A stretch of 64,000 nucleotides of DNA from an uncultured Collinsella sp. (GTDB taxonomy: Bacteria > Actinomycetota > Coriobacteriia > Coriobacteriales > Coriobacteriaceae). The translations under genes were made by a program, and so were the position numbers. The notes beneath the pieces were generated by a model. The model searched no databases. It worked only from the letters and a program-made list of their open reading frames with translations, and had not been told where the DNA came from. Location of the stretch: the NCBI GenBank assembly GCA_900550195.1, contig URRB01000006.1, forward strand, positions 1 to 64,000. Direction: 5' to 3'. The stretch's first letter is position 1. Every line of letters starts with the position of its first letter. This document shows positions 45,580 through 54,119 of this stretch, one piece after another.

Positions 45580-46029
45580 ATGCAGCAGAGCGACGAGACA
45601 CGTTTCGAGGACTTTGTCGGACTGATCAGCGGTCTCTACAAGGAGATCCAGCGCATTAAGACGTCTGAGGGCGCAAGGCTGGGCCTCAAGGGCTCCGACG
45701 TTATGTGCCTGTACTATCTTGAGCGCAGCAAGGACGGCCTGACTGGTGCCGACCTGGCTCGCATGGCAGGCGTGACCCGCGCCGCCGTCTCGCGTACGCT
45801 CGCGCATCTGGAGGAGGGCGGCTACGTCGAAGTCGATGATTCGGGCGATGCCGCCGTTAAGTATCGTGCTCCGGTTCGCCTGACCGCTCTGGGCGGCGAG
45901 AGCATGAGCGAGGCGGACCGCATCATTCGCGAGGTGCTCGATACCACCGGTAAGGCTATGGGTGTGGAGCAGCGCGAGCAGATGTATGCATCGCTGCGTA
46001 CGATTCTCGACACCCTGCGCGAGATCTAA
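45580..46029 (+). CDS. MarR-family transcriptional regulator
   Basis: The 149-aa protein has the MarR winged helix: LKGSDVMCLYYLE, LTGADLARMAGVTRAAVSRT and LEEGGYVEVDD, with a GlyGly-x-x wing and a long C-terminal dimerisation helix. It should repress genes on DNA, with a small ligand as inducer. It precedes a DegV gene by 119 bases and could control it, as MarR-type FabT controls lipid genes in Firmicutes; this is inference. Confidence 0.88.
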   Translation: MQQSDETRFEDFVGLISGLYKEIQRIKTSEGARLGLKGSDVMCLYYLERSKDGLTGADLARMAGVTRAAVSRTLAHLEEGGYVEVDDSGDAAVKYRAPVRLTALGGESMSEADRIIREVLDTTGKAMGVEQREQMYASLRTILDTLREI

Positions 46030-46148
46030 GGCCGCCAAGGCATTTGCTTCCCATTAACAACTGCATAGTCCCGTTTGAGCGCGTATACCGTGCCGGGGCA
46101 TTGCTGTCAAAATTCCCCGCGCGAGCTCCGCGCAAGAAAGGATTTGTT

Positions 46149-47003
46149 ATGTCCATTCGTATTATTACCGATTCCGCAAGCGATATGTCGCCGGCGGAGC
46201 ACCCCGCTCTGCGTGTTTTGCCGCTGTCCGTCACCTTTGGCACCGATGTGTATATGGATGGCGTCGACATCGATCATCAGCGCTTTTACGAGATGCTCGT
46301 GGAGCGCGATGAGCTGCCCAAGACCGGCCAGGTCAACCCGTACGCGTTTTCGCAGGCGATTGCCGAGGCACGTGAGGCCGGCGACGAGGCAGTGATTATT
46401 ACCGTGGGCGCCAAGCTTTCGGGCACCAATCAGAGTGCCCGTACCGCACTTGCCGAGGCGCCGGGCGGCGACGTGTTCGTGGTGGACAGCAATAACGTCA
46501 CCCTGGGCGAGCGTGTCCTGGTCGAGTATGCGTTGCGCTTGGTGGACGAGGGCCGTAGTGCGGCCCAGATCGCGGCGGCCGTCGAGGCAGTCCGTGACCG
46601 CGTGGTGGTTATCGGTCTGCTTGAGACGCTGGAGTACTTGGTGCGCGGCGGTCGCCTGTCTGCTGCGGCCGGCGCTGTGGGCACGTTGCTCAACGTAAAG
46701 CCCGTTGTGGCCGCCGAGGACGGCCTGATCGTGCAGCTGGGCAAGGCGCGCGGTTCCAAGAACGGTCGTAACCTGCTCAACCAGAAGGTAGAAAAGGCGG
46801 GCGGCGTCGACTTTTCCATGCCGCTGGCGCTGGGCTATACAGGCCTTTCGGACGCCGTGCTCAAGAAATATATCGAGGACAGCGCGGCACTGTGGGCCGG
46901 TCACACCGAGGGCGAGCTGTCCATCCACACCATTGGCGCCACCATCGGCACCCACGTGGGCCCCGGCGCCGTAGCCGTAGCCTTCTTCCGCCCCGCCAAC
47001 TAG
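46149..47003 (+). CDS. DegV-family fatty-acid-binding protein
   Basis: The 284-aa protein starts with IITDSASDMSP and has the SGTNQSA and DSNNVTLGE segments of the lipid pocket, plus the C-terminal GATIGTHVGPGA seen in FakB-type proteins. It is a paralogue of the gene at 10143 (about the same length and clearly diverged). GAAAGG precedes the start, which is chosen over an upstream open extension. An H2 hairpin follows 13 bases after the stop. Confidence 0.88.
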   Translation: MSIRIITDSASDMSPAEHPALRVLPLSVTFGTDVYMDGVDIDHQRFYEMLVERDELPKTGQVNPYAFSQAIAEAREAGDEAVIITVGAKLSGTNQSARTALAEAPGGDVFVVDSNNVTLGERVLVEYALRLVDEGRSAAQIAAAVEAVRDRVVVIGLLETLEYLVRGGRLSAAAGAVGTLLNVKPVVAAEDGLIVQLGKARGSKNGRNLLNQKVEKAGGVDFSMPLALGYTGLSDAVLKKYIEDSAALWAGHTEGELSIHTIGATIGTHVGPGAVAVAFFRPAN

Positions 47004-47016
47004 CTTTCCGGTCAAA

Positions 47017-47051
47017 ACCACCACAAAGGGGACAGGCACCTTTGTGGTGGT
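47017..47051 (+). repeat. H2-family hairpin repeat, copy 5
   Basis: A perfect copy: ACCACCACAAAGG, GGACAGGCA, CCTTTGTGGTGGT, then TTT. It separates degV from the MGMT-like gene by only 79 bases in all. Confidence 0.9.
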
Positions 47052-47082
47052 TTATGCTTTTCCGGGTGGAAGGGAGCGAGCA

Positions 47083-47403
47083 ATGGCGTCTGAGGGCTTT
47101 TTTGAACGGGTGTACGAGGTGGTCGAGCAGATCCCCGAGGGGATGGTCGCCACGTATGGCCAGGTGGCGCTGCTTGCCGGTCGTCCACGAAGTGCGCGGT
47201 ACGTGGGGTATGCCCTGCATAGTAATCCGCGCCCCGGCGAGATTCCCTGTCACCGCGTGGTGTTTGCCGACGGGCACATATGCGAGGGCTTCGCTTTTGG
47301 CGGTCCCGATGCTCAACGTGAGCTTTTGCTAGGGGAAGGTGTGGCGTTTAAGGACGACATGCACGTCGACTTGGCCGCCTGTCGCTGGCCTGCCGGGCTC
47401 TAG
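47083..47403 (+). CDS. MGMT-type DNA alkyltransferase-like protein with intact PCHR
   Basis: The 106-aa protein is only the C-terminal half of O6-alkylguanine-DNA alkyltransferase: VVEQIPEGMVATYGQVA (DNA-binding helix), RPRSARYVGYAL, and the active-site motif IPCHRVV. Cys is kept, unlike ATL proteins, which have PWHR. It could transfer alkyl groups from DNA, but the full N-terminal domain is missing, so repair may need testing. Gly-Ala-Arg-Ser... GGGAG precedes its start. Confidence 0.82.
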   Translation: MASEGFFERVYEVVEQIPEGMVATYGQVALLAGRPRSARYVGYALHSNPRPGEIPCHRVVFADGHICEGFAFGGPDAQRELLLGEGVAFKDDMHVDLAACRWPAGL

Positions 47404-47422
47404 CGGTTCTTCCGTGGCGAAA

Positions 47423-47457
47423 ACCACCACAAAGGCGCCTGTCCCCTTTGTGGTGGT
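47423..47457 (-). repeat. H2-family hairpin repeat, copy 6
   Basis: ACCACCACAAAGG and CCTTTGTGGTGGT enclose CGCCTGTCC and are followed by TTTT, 19 bases after the MGMT-like stop. Confidence 0.9.
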
Positions 47458-47645
47458 TTTACACTGTAGGTTTACCAGAGCTAACTTATGGAGAAGGTGT
47501 GGCGGCGTACTTTGCCGTCAGAAAGTAAACCACGGTGAACTATATTGGTTTCAGCAAGGGAGCAGGCAATAGGCGATGAAAAAGCCTGCCCTGTTGAGTT
47601 TGATTCGCATCCCTCCCCTCTGTGCGATTCAACGGTGTACTTCGG

Positions 47646-47685
47646 GAACAGGCCCGCTGGCAGCTAACTGCCGGCGGGCCTGTTC
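47646..47685. repeat. 18-bp hairpin near trpS
   Basis: GAACAGGCCCGCTGGCAG and its complement with one G-T pair flank CTAA. A T-rich tract follows on the plus strand (CTGTTTG). Confidence 0.6.
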
Positions 47686-47739
47686 CTGTTTGTCGAGGGG
47701 GTGCGATGGACGGAGCCGAAGCGGTCCGGCTCCAAAAAA

Positions 47740-47761
47740 GGCGGACGCCGTAGCGCCCGCC
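47740..47761 (-). terminator. Intrinsic terminator of trpS
   Basis: On the minus strand GGCGGGCGC and GCGTCCGCC can pair with one mismatch and are followed by TTTTTT, starting 36 bases beyond the trpS stop. Confidence 0.65.
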
Positions 47762-47796
47762 CTATAGCAATCGAAAGCTCAAGCCAGCAGATCGGT

Positions 47797-48846
47797 CTAG
47801 TACACCATGCCCATGGCGTCCTGAACCTCGGCCAGGGTCTGCTCGGCGATCTCGTTGGCGCGACGGTTGCCCTCATGCAGGACGTCCTTCACATAGTCCA
47901 GATCGTTCTCGTAGCGCTGGCGACGCTCGCGGATCGGTGCGAAGTACTCGTTGACGGCCTCGGTCACGTACTTCTTGAGCTGGCCGGAGCCTCCCATGCC
48001 AATCTCCTCGGCAATTTCGACCTCGGAACGGCCGGTGCAGATGGCGGCCGTCGAAAGCAGGCCAGACACGCCGGGGCGGTTCTCGGGGTCGAACGTGATC
48101 ATGCGCTCGGAGTCGGTCTGGCTCTTCTTGATGCGCTTGGCCGTCTCCTCGGCAGTCATCGAAATATTGATGGCGTTGCCGTAGCTCTTGCTCATCTTGC
48201 GACCGTCCAGGCCCGGCAGCAGCGGGGTCTCGGACAGCAGCGCGTCGACCTCGGGGAACACCTTGCCGTAGCGGTTGTTAAAGCGGCGAGCGATGGTGCG
48301 GGTAAGCTCGATGTGCGGCAGCTGGTCGCGACCGACGGGCACCACGTTGCCCTTGCAGAACAGGATGTCGCAGGCCTGATGTACCGGGTAGGTGAGCAGA
48401 AGACCGGTGAGCTCGTGGCCCGAGGCCTCCATCTCGGCCTTTACCGTGGGGTTGCGCGCCAGCTCGGCCTCGGACACCAGCGACAGGAACGGCAGCATGA
48501 GCTGGTTGGCGGCGGGCACGGCAGAGTGAGCGTAGATCATGGTCTTGTCGGGGTCGATGCCGCAGGCAAGGTAGTCCATGACCATGTTGTACACGTTGTC
48601 CTGGATGTGCTCGGTCGTGTCGCGGTCAGTGATGACCTGGTAGTCGGCGATGAGCACGTTGGTCTTGGCGCCCATGTTCTGCAGCTCAACACGGCCCTTG
48701 AGGGTACCGAAGTAGTGGCCCAGGTGCAGACGGCCGGTGGGGCGATCACCGGTGAGCATGGTGAACTTCTCGGGCGTATTGGCCAGGCCCTCGCGAATGG
48801 CGTTGCTCTTTTGCAGCGCGACTTCGTAGCTGTTCTCGTTTGGCAT
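47797..48846 (-). CDS. trpS: Tryptophanyl-tRNA synthetase
   Basis: The 349-aa class I synthetase charges tRNA-Trp. It has the HIGH-type motif TGRLHLGHYFG, the VGRDQLPHIELTR segment and the KMSKS motif (GRKMSKSYGN). The length is typical of the bacterial enzyme. TTAGGAGCAATC precedes its ATG; the open frame upstream is spurious. I see no T-box leader. Confidence 0.95.
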   Translation of the reverse strand: MPNENSYEVALQKSNAIREGLANTPEKFTMLTGDRPTGRLHLGHYFGTLKGRVELQNMGAKTNVLIADYQVITDRDTTEHIQDNVYNMVMDYLACGIDPDKTMIYAHSAVPAANQLMLPFLSLVSEAELARNPTVKAEMEASGHELTGLLLTYPVHQACDILFCKGNVVPVGRDQLPHIELTRTIARRFNNRYGKVFPEVDALLSETPLLPGLDGRKMSKSYGNAINISMTAEETAKRIKKSQTDSERMITFDPENRPGVSGLLSTAAICTGRSEVEIAEEIGMGGSGQLKKYVTEAVNEYFAPIRERRQRYENDLDYVKDVLHEGNRRANEIAEQTLAEVQDAMGMVY

Positions 48847-49016
48847 GATTGCTCCTAACGTATGTTCATGGGTCAAGATGATAACGCGTTTATTGGAGGG
48901 GCGGGACGTAAGTAGGCGAGGGGCGGGAGAGGGACGCGCGTGGTGCGGCATGTGCGATGGGTGCGGCGCGGCCGCGCTTGGCTAACGGTGCCTTGGCACA
49001 TCCTTGGCAGCTTGCC

Positions 49017-50216
49017 CTAGAGCTTGTGGTGGCGCTCTACTTTGCGCTCCTCGGCTGCCTGCTCCTCCTGCTTAAAGGCGGGGTCGTCGGGGGTGACGAG
49101 CTCGTCCTCGTGCGTGCGCTTGTTGTAATGGTGGCGTAGCACGGGTTCAAACAGGTGCAGGTGCTTGGCGAAGGCCGCCGAGCCAATGGCGAGCACGGTA
49201 AAGATGAGCACACGCATGGGCACTTCGACCTGGTTAATCGCGGCGGCGCCGGCCGAAAGCATGATGCACCAGGCATAGATGAGCAGTACGGCCTGCTTTT
49301 GGTTGTAGCCCTCTTGAATGAGGCGGTGGTGGATGTGGCCCTTGTCGGCCTGCCCGATACTAATGTGGGCGCGCTTGCGGCGCACGATGGCGCTGAACGT
49401 GTCGACGATGGGCACGCCGGCAACGATGAGCGGAATGATAAGCGAGGTGAGTGCGGCGGTGCGGCTCACGTTGAGCAGTGAGATGGAGCCCAGTGCAAAG
49501 CCCAGAAGCAGCGACCCCGAGTCGCCCAAGAAGATGCTTGCGGGGTTGAAGTTGTAGCGCAAAAAGGCCAGACAGGCGCCAAAGAGCGCAATGGAGAGCG
49601 CGGCGGCGTCGATGCGGCCCGAGAGAACGGCCATCGAAAACATGGTGAACGACGCGATGCCGCAGATACCCGTGGCCAAGCCGTCGAGGCCGTCGATGAG
49701 GTTAATGATGTTGGTGAATGCCACCAGATAGATCACGGTAATGGGGTAGGCGATCCATCCGAGCATGATCTCGCCGGGGGCAAACGGGTTGACGATGACG
49801 CCGATCCGCAGGCCGCCCATGCAGGCGATAAGCGCGGCGAGGACCTGTCCGGCCAGTTTTTGCTTGGGCGTGAGCTGGAAGACGTCGTCGATCGCGCCGG
49901 TCGCAAAGATGACGGTAAAGGAGAGCGCCAGCATGGGATAGCTAATGTGAAGGCGCGGGTGCGGCACCAGGACGGGTGGCCAGCCTAGGTGCCAGGTGCC
50001 TAGGATTTGCACAATGCAGGCAACGACCAGGCCCAAAAACACCGCCGTTCCGCCCAAACGCGGGATGGGCTTGGTGTTGATGCGGCGCTTAGAAGGATAG
50101 TCGACGGCATCGAGCTTAATTGCCAAGCGCTTGACCAGGGGCACCGCGAGGAAGGTCGTGATAAAGGCCGCCGCTGCCACGCATAGGTACGGTATGTAGC
50201 TCGGGGATGAAGCCAT
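49017..50216 (-). CDS. Undecaprenyl-phosphate GlcNAc-1-phosphate transferase-like protein (WecA/TagO/MraY superfamily)
   Basis: The 399-aa membrane protein has about 11 helices and the superfamily motifs GAIDDVFQLTP, FTNIINLIDGLDGLATG, FLGDSGSLLLGF and the C-terminal HIHHRL of the WecA/TagO branch (MraY lacks the double-His form). It should transfer a sugar-1-phosphate to the lipid carrier to start a cell-wall glycopolymer. The ATG lacks a clear ribosome site; a TTG 18 bases upstream is an alternative. A hydrophilic C-terminal tail (about 60 residues, Glu-rich) is unusual. Confidence 0.88.
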   Translation of the reverse strand: MASSPSYIPYLCVAAAAFITTFLAVPLVKRLAIKLDAVDYPSKRRINTKPIPRLGGTAVFLGLVVACIVQILGTWHLGWPPVLVPHPRLHISYPMLALSFTVIFATGAIDDVFQLTPKQKLAGQVLAALIACMGGLRIGVIVNPFAPGEIMLGWIAYPITVIYLVAFTNIINLIDGLDGLATGICGIASFTMFSMAVLSGRIDAAALSIALFGACLAFLRYNFNPASIFLGDSGSLLLGFALGSISLLNVSRTAALTSLIIPLIVAGVPIVDTFSAIVRRKRAHISIGQADKGHIHHRLIQEGYNQKQAVLLIYAWCIMLSAGAAAINQVEVPMRVLIFTVLAIGSAAFAKHLHLFEPVLRHHYNKRTHEDELVTPDDPAFKQEEQAAEERKVERHHKL

Positions 50217-50439
50217 GAATCTAAAAACCGCCAAGCGTCGAAGGAAAAGGTCAGAAGAACGCCATGCGCAAAGGGCATAGCCGAACCATAATACTCGACC
50301 AAGGGGGGTGCATGGAATTGCACGCAGCGATAATCACGCGCTTACCAGATATTGGGATGTTGTCGATGGCTTGTCGGGATGCCGGCGGGGATCCATATGG
50401 ACTGTAATGGTGATTTTCGGCAAAAGAAAACCACCCCCC

Positions 50440-50640
50440 ACGTTACGAAAATGAACCCACCTAAAACAGGTGGGTGCCCTCATCGACTGTTCCAGCGTCC
50501 TTAACAACGAAGGATACCTGTACTAGGTACGACTGTGTGGGCTCCCTAAATAAACGCGACGGTTCACCCAGTTGCTCCGCGGGGGGCGGAATACCTACAT
50601 CATAAAGCGGCACTTTATTGATTCCAGTCTTGACATTACA
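50440..50640 (-). ncRNA. Candidate structured non-coding RNA with terminator
   Basis: A gene-free stretch on the minus strand has several helices: TCCTT/AAGGA around 50498-50514, TACCT/AGGTA at 50515-50529, AAAG/CTTT near 50604. It ends in a strong terminator ACCCACCT-GTTTT-AGGTGGGT followed by TCATTTT. It is isolated from the flanking genes. The terminal part (GGGCACCCACCT) has some look of 6S RNA ends, but I cannot confirm the identity; the 5' end is undefined. Confidence 0.4.
50455..50475 (-). terminator. Intrinsic terminator of the candidate ncRNA
   Basis: ACCCACCT (50455-50462) and AGGTGGGT (50468-50475) pair around a 5-base loop; the minus-strand RNA continues into TCATTTT. Confidence 0.75.
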
Positions 50641-50741
50641 AAAATCGTGTCGGACGATTACGGCGCCTTGGGCTCGAGCCGTCTGTGGGGTTGATCCCTT
50701 TACGTTTGAGCTGCTGAATCGTTGTTTTGGAGCATGGTTTT

Positions 50742-51680
50742 ATGCCGACGTCGTTGACCGAACTTTTTTCGCCCGCCTGCCATTTGTGTCCGCGCCGTTG
50801 CGGTGCGGCGCGCGATGAGGGCGCGCACGGCGTCTGCGGTGCTAACGACACGCTCAAGGTGGCCCGCGCCGCGCTTCATATGTGGGAGGAGCCGCCTATC
50901 TCGGGCGAGGCCGGTTCGGGCACGATCTTCTTTAGCGGCTGCTCGCTCAAATGTATCTACTGCCAGAACCACGAGATCTCGACCGGCAATTTTGGCCTTG
51001 AGATTTCGCCTGAGCGCCTGGTCGAGATTATGCTGGAACTGCAGGACCAGGGTGCCAACAACATCAATTTGGTGACGGCGACGCACTATGCGCACCTGTT
51101 GCCTGCCGCGATTGCCGCGGCACGGGCGCGCGGACTGGTTATCCCAATCGTCTACAACACGAGTGGTTACGAGCGCGCGAGTGCCGTGGCGGCGCTGGGC
51201 GACCTGGTCGATGTGTGGCTCACCGACTTTAAATATGCCGATGCCGGGCTTGCGCAGTCGCTCTCCCATATAAAGGATTACCCGCGTGTGGCCGTGTCGG
51301 GTCTGGCCCAGATGGCGCGCGAGATCGAGCGCCGCGGGGGAGAGTTGGTGGACGAGGACGGGCTTATGAAGCGTGGCATGATCGTGCGTCACCTGGTGCT
51401 TCCGGGGCATGCAGACGATTCGTGTCGCGTGCTGGACCTGGTGTGGCAGACGGTGGGCGACGTGCCGATCTCGGTTATGAACCAGTACACGCCCAATGCG
51501 CTCATGCGCGAGCAGGGCGGCGACCTGGCACGCGCCGTGACGCGTGAGGAGTACGAGCAGGTGCTCGACCATGCCGACGACCTGGGTTTTACGACGATGT
51601 TCTGGCAAGAGGGCGGCGCGGTAGACGAGAGCTTCACCCCGGCCTTCGACACCACCGGTGTTCTTACCAGCGCAAAGTAG
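50742..51680 (+). CDS. PflX-like radical SAM protein (COG1313 type)
   Basis: The 312-aa protein has an N-terminal Cys cluster CHLCPRRCGAAR and then the radical SAM motif CSLKCIYCQN (CxxxCxxC), as in PflX/AmmeMemoRadiSam-type enzymes related to pyruvate formate-lyase activase. It is oxygen-sensitive by nature. No glycyl-radical enzyme is nearby, and its substrate is unknown. The ATG follows TTGGAG by ten bases; a TTG 15 bases upstream is possible. Hairpin H5 follows the stop by eight bases. Confidence 0.82.
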   Translation: MPTSLTELFSPACHLCPRRCGAARDEGAHGVCGANDTLKVARAALHMWEEPPISGEAGSGTIFFSGCSLKCIYCQNHEISTGNFGLEISPERLVEIMLELQDQGANNINLVTATHYAHLLPAAIAAARARGLVIPIVYNTSGYERASAVAALGDLVDVWLTDFKYADAGLAQSLSHIKDYPRVAVSGLAQMAREIERRGGELVDEDGLMKRGMIVRHLVLPGHADDSCRVLDLVWQTVGDVPISVMNQYTPNALMREQGGDLARAVTREEYEQVLDHADDLGFTTMFWQEGGAVDESFTPAFDTTGVLTSAK

Positions 51681-51688
51681 CGCGTTCG

Positions 51689-51726
51689 TCGATGATTTTT
51701 CTGGGACGGGGATAAAAAATCATCGA
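51689..51726. repeat. H5-type hairpin with GGGACGGGG loop
   Basis: TCGATGATTTTT (51689-51700) and AAAAATCATCGA (51715-51726) pair perfectly around a loop CTGGGACGGGGATA. The stem is unrelated to other copies, yet the loop carries the shared GGGACGG motif. Confidence 0.75.
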
Positions 51727-51789
51727 GAGGATCGCCTGTTCGAAAAGTTGCCAAAATAGCCGCGCCCCAAAAAGACTGGTTATTGGGCG

Positions 51790-51817
51790 TTGACAGTTGG
51801 CGAGCCGTAGGTAAAAT
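51790..51817 (+). promoter_or_regulatory. Promoter of tRNA-Ala
   Basis: A perfect -35 TTGACA (51790-51795) and a -10 TAAAAT (51812-51817) are separated by 16 bases and lie 14 bases before the tRNA. Confidence 0.7.
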
Positions 51818-51830
51818 ATCGACTTGTCCT

Positions 51831-51903
51831 GGGGACGTAGCTCAGTTGGGAGAGCGCTGCCGTCGCATGGCAGAGGCCGAGGGTTCGACTCCCTTCGTCT
51901 CCA
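51831..51903 (+). tRNA. tRNA-Ala (anticodon CGC)
   Basis: The cloverleaf is complete: acceptor GGGGACG with CGTCTCC, D arm GCTC/GAGC, anticodon arm CTGCC-GTCGCAT-GGCAG giving CGC, variable loop, and T arm AGGGT-TCGACTC-CCTT. The acceptor contains a G3-U70 pair, the alanine identity element. CCA is not encoded (ACC follows). It reads GCG codons, abundant in this GC-rich genome. Confidence 0.93.
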
Positions 51904-51967
51904 CCCTTGGATTTGATAAGCCGCTGACATTGTGTCGGCGGCTTTTTTTAAAAGAAAGGGCTATACC

Positions 51968-52426
51968 ATGGCCGAGCTTGAGTCCCAACCATTGTCCGAC
52001 GAGGAGCGCGCTGAGTTGGAAGAGCTCCGCGCTGAGAAGGCCCGCCGCGAGGCTCGGGAAGAGGCCCGTCGCGAGCGTGAGGAGCTGGCTGCCCTGCGCG
52101 CCGAGCGTGCGAAGGCCGAGGAGGTCGCCTCGAACGCCGCATCCGAGCGCAAGCCCGCGCCCGCACCCAAGCCCGCTGCTGCGAAGCCTGCACCTGCCGC
52201 GCCCAAACCTCAGCCTAAAAAGGCCGCTCGTCCCAAGTCCGTCGAGCCCAAGCCGAGCCGTGACGAGATGACCTTTGCCCAGCGCATGGTTGCCTCCAAG
52301 GAACCTACGGGCGAGAACGAGATCCCTGGCATGGCGCCGGCTCAAAAAATCATCATTGTCCTTGCCCTCATCGCGTTTGTCATCTTTATGGGCTACACGA
52401 TCCTGACCAGCATGGGCCTGCTCTAA
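51968..52426 (+). CDS. Small tail-anchored protein with coiled coil and Pro/Ala linker
   Basis: The 152-aa protein has a charged Glu/Arg/Ala helix (residues 10-60, likely coiled coil), a Pro/Ala/Lys-rich linker (60-100) and a C-terminal hydrophobic helix of about 20 residues (IIIVLALIAFVIFMGYTIL). No signal peptide or known domain is visible. AAAGGGCTATACC precedes the ATG. It stands 64 bases after tRNA-Ala and 84 before pncB. Its plan resembles, at smaller scale, the coiled-coil tail-anchored protein at 223. Function unknown. Confidence 0.78.
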   Translation: MAELESQPLSDEERAELEELRAEKARREAREEARREREELAALRAERAKAEEVASNAASERKPAPAPKPAAAKPAPAAPKPQPKKAARPKSVEPKPSRDEMTFAQRMVASKEPTGENEIPGMAPAQKIIIVLALIAFVIFMGYTILTSMGLL

Positions 52427-52510
52427 CCGATTTGCATCGGGCGTCATGTCCGCATGCTCTGCTCTCGTCCAACCCTCAAATTCTGCACCACACATCCGAA
52501 AGGTCGCCCC

Positions 52511-54016
52511 ATGGCTTTGACCGATATCTCGCATCCCACCGACATTGCAATGCTCACCGATCTGTACGAGCTCACTATGGCCCAGGGCCTGTGGGAGAGC
52601 GGCAAGGCCAATGAGCAGGGTTGTTTTACCGCGTTTTACCGCGACCATCCCTTTGGCAGCGCCTATGCCGTCATGTGTGGCACCGCCGAGCTGCCCGAGC
52701 TCGTCGAGAACCTGCGCTTTACGCCCGAGGATATCGACTACCTCGCCTCGCTTGAGGCCCCTGCCGGCGGCGCGATGTTCAAGTCCGCATTCCTCGACTA
52801 CCTGCGCGATTTTCGTGCGCATGTAAATATCGACGCCGTCCCCGAGGGCGAGCTCGTCTTTCCGCGCGAGCCCATGGTGCGCGTCACCGGTCCTGCGCTC
52901 GAGTGCCAGCTGCTTGAGACGGCGCTGCTCAACATCGTCGGGTTCCAGACGCTTGTCGCCACCAAGACGGCGCGCGTGGTGCTCGCCGCCGACGGTCGCC
53001 CCGTGGCGGAGTTTGGCCTGCGCCGCGCCCAGGGTCCCGATGGCGGCCTGGCCGTTGCGCGCGCGAGCTACGTTGCCGGCTGCTCCTCTACGTCCAATGT
53101 GCTCGCCGGCCACCGCTATGGTATTCCCGTCTTTGGCACGCATGCGCACAGCTGGGTGATGAGCTTCGATTCCGAGCTCGAGGCCTTCCGCGCCTTTGCC
53201 AAGTCGAGCCCCAAGAACTGTACGCTGCTCATCGACACCTATGACGTGCGCGAGGGCTGCGAGCATGCCATTGCGGTTGCCAAGGAGATGGAGGCGGTGG
53301 GCGAGCGCTTGTCGGCCATTCGCATTGACTCCGGCGACCTCGCCAAGCTCTCCAAGTATGTTCGCGGCCGTTTTGATGCCGAGGGCCTGCCCTATGTGGG
53401 GATCTCGGTTTCCAACGATCTTGACGAGTACACGATTCAGTCGCTGCTGGACCAGGGCGCGCCCATCGATAGCTTTGGCGTGGGTACCAAGCTCGCGACC
53501 TGCTATGACCAGCCGGCGCTGGGTGGCGTGTACAAGCTTTCCGCCCGCCGTGCGAGCGAGGCAGATCCATGGACGCCGGTGGTCAAGCTCTCCGAGCAGC
53601 CCTACAAGCGCACGATCCCGGGCGTGCAGCGCGTGCGCCGTTATTACGACGGCTTTGGCGGCCCGGTCTGCGACATGATCTACGACGAGGACCATCTGGC
53701 GGGGGAGGGCGCCGCGCGCGGCAATACCCTCGTGGCCGTGAATGATGCCGCCCTGGTGACCGATGTGTCGGAGCTTGAGTATCGCGAGCTGCTGGTGCCG
53801 ATCGTGCGCGATGGCAGTGCGGTGGCTCCGCGTGAGAGCATCCAGGACGCGCGCGAGCGCTGTGCTTGGGCGCTCGATCATCTGGACGCAGCTTTCAAGC
53901 GCTTCCTGTACCCGCAGACCTATGTGGTGGGCATGGAGCAGGGCCTGGCTCAGGTACGCGACGAGCTCGTGCGCAAGAACATGGCCGCGGCTTCGGCCTT
54001 CCCCTGGGCAAAATGA
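52511..54016 (+). CDS. pncB: Nicotinate phosphoribosyltransferase
   Basis: The 501-aa enzyme makes nicotinate mononucleotide from nicotinate and PRPP in NAD salvage. It starts with the family stretch TDLYELTMAQGLWESGKANE, and has FQTLVATKTARV, GTHAHSWVMSF with the catalytic His, IRIDSGDLAKLS and FGVGTKLATC. AAAGG lies upstream of the ATG. An H5 hairpin begins at the stop codon itself (TGA at 54014-54016). Confidence 0.93.
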   Translation: MALTDISHPTDIAMLTDLYELTMAQGLWESGKANEQGCFTAFYRDHPFGSAYAVMCGTAELPELVENLRFTPEDIDYLASLEAPAGGAMFKSAFLDYLRDFRAHVNIDAVPEGELVFPREPMVRVTGPALECQLLETALLNIVGFQTLVATKTARVVLAADGRPVAEFGLRRAQGPDGGLAVARASYVAGCSSTSNVLAGHRYGIPVFGTHAHSWVMSFDSELEAFRAFAKSSPKNCTLLIDTYDVREGCEHAIAVAKEMEAVGERLSAIRIDSGDLAKLSKYVRGRFDAEGLPYVGISVSNDLDEYTIQSLLDQGAPIDSFGVGTKLATCYDQPALGGVYKLSARRASEADPWTPVVKLSEQPYKRTIPGVQRVRRYYDGFGGPVCDMIYDEDHLAGEGAARGNTLVAVNDAALVTDVSELEYRELLVPIVRDGSAVAPRESIQDARERCAWALDHLDAAFKRFLYPQTYVVGMEQGLAQVRDELVRKNMAAASAFPWAK

Positions 54017-54048
54017 TCCGAAGGGGACGGAGGAAAACGGATCATTTT
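54010..54048. repeat. H5-type hairpin containing the pncB stop codon
   Basis: AAAATGATCCG (54010-54020) and CGGATCATTTT (54038-54048) pair perfectly around AAGGGGACGGAGGAAAA. The pncB stop lies within the left arm, and T residues follow the right arm, as in a terminator. Confidence 0.8.
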
Positions 54049-54119
54049 CGTCCGTCCCGCACCGGGTGCCCCGGCTGCTCCAGCTCGCCCGCCTGCTCAA
54101 CACTCGATTGGTTTGACGT

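Larger units (their letters stand above)
47458..47796. other. Intergenic stretch with several inverted repeats, no gene seen
   Basis: Pairs seen are GGTTTAC/GTAAACC (47469, 47525), GGCGGC/GCCGTC (47501, 47514), CAGGC/GCCTG (47553, 47584), TTGATTCGCA/TGCGATTCAA (47600, 47623; one mismatch) and an 18-bp near-perfect hairpin (47646-47685). They could belong to an unrecognised structured RNA or to trpS regulation. Confidence 0.45.

Noticed and set aside
51783..52271. ORF across tRNA-Ala and the small tail-anchored protein gene
   Set aside because: It overlaps a well-formed tRNA and reads the real gene in the wrong frame.
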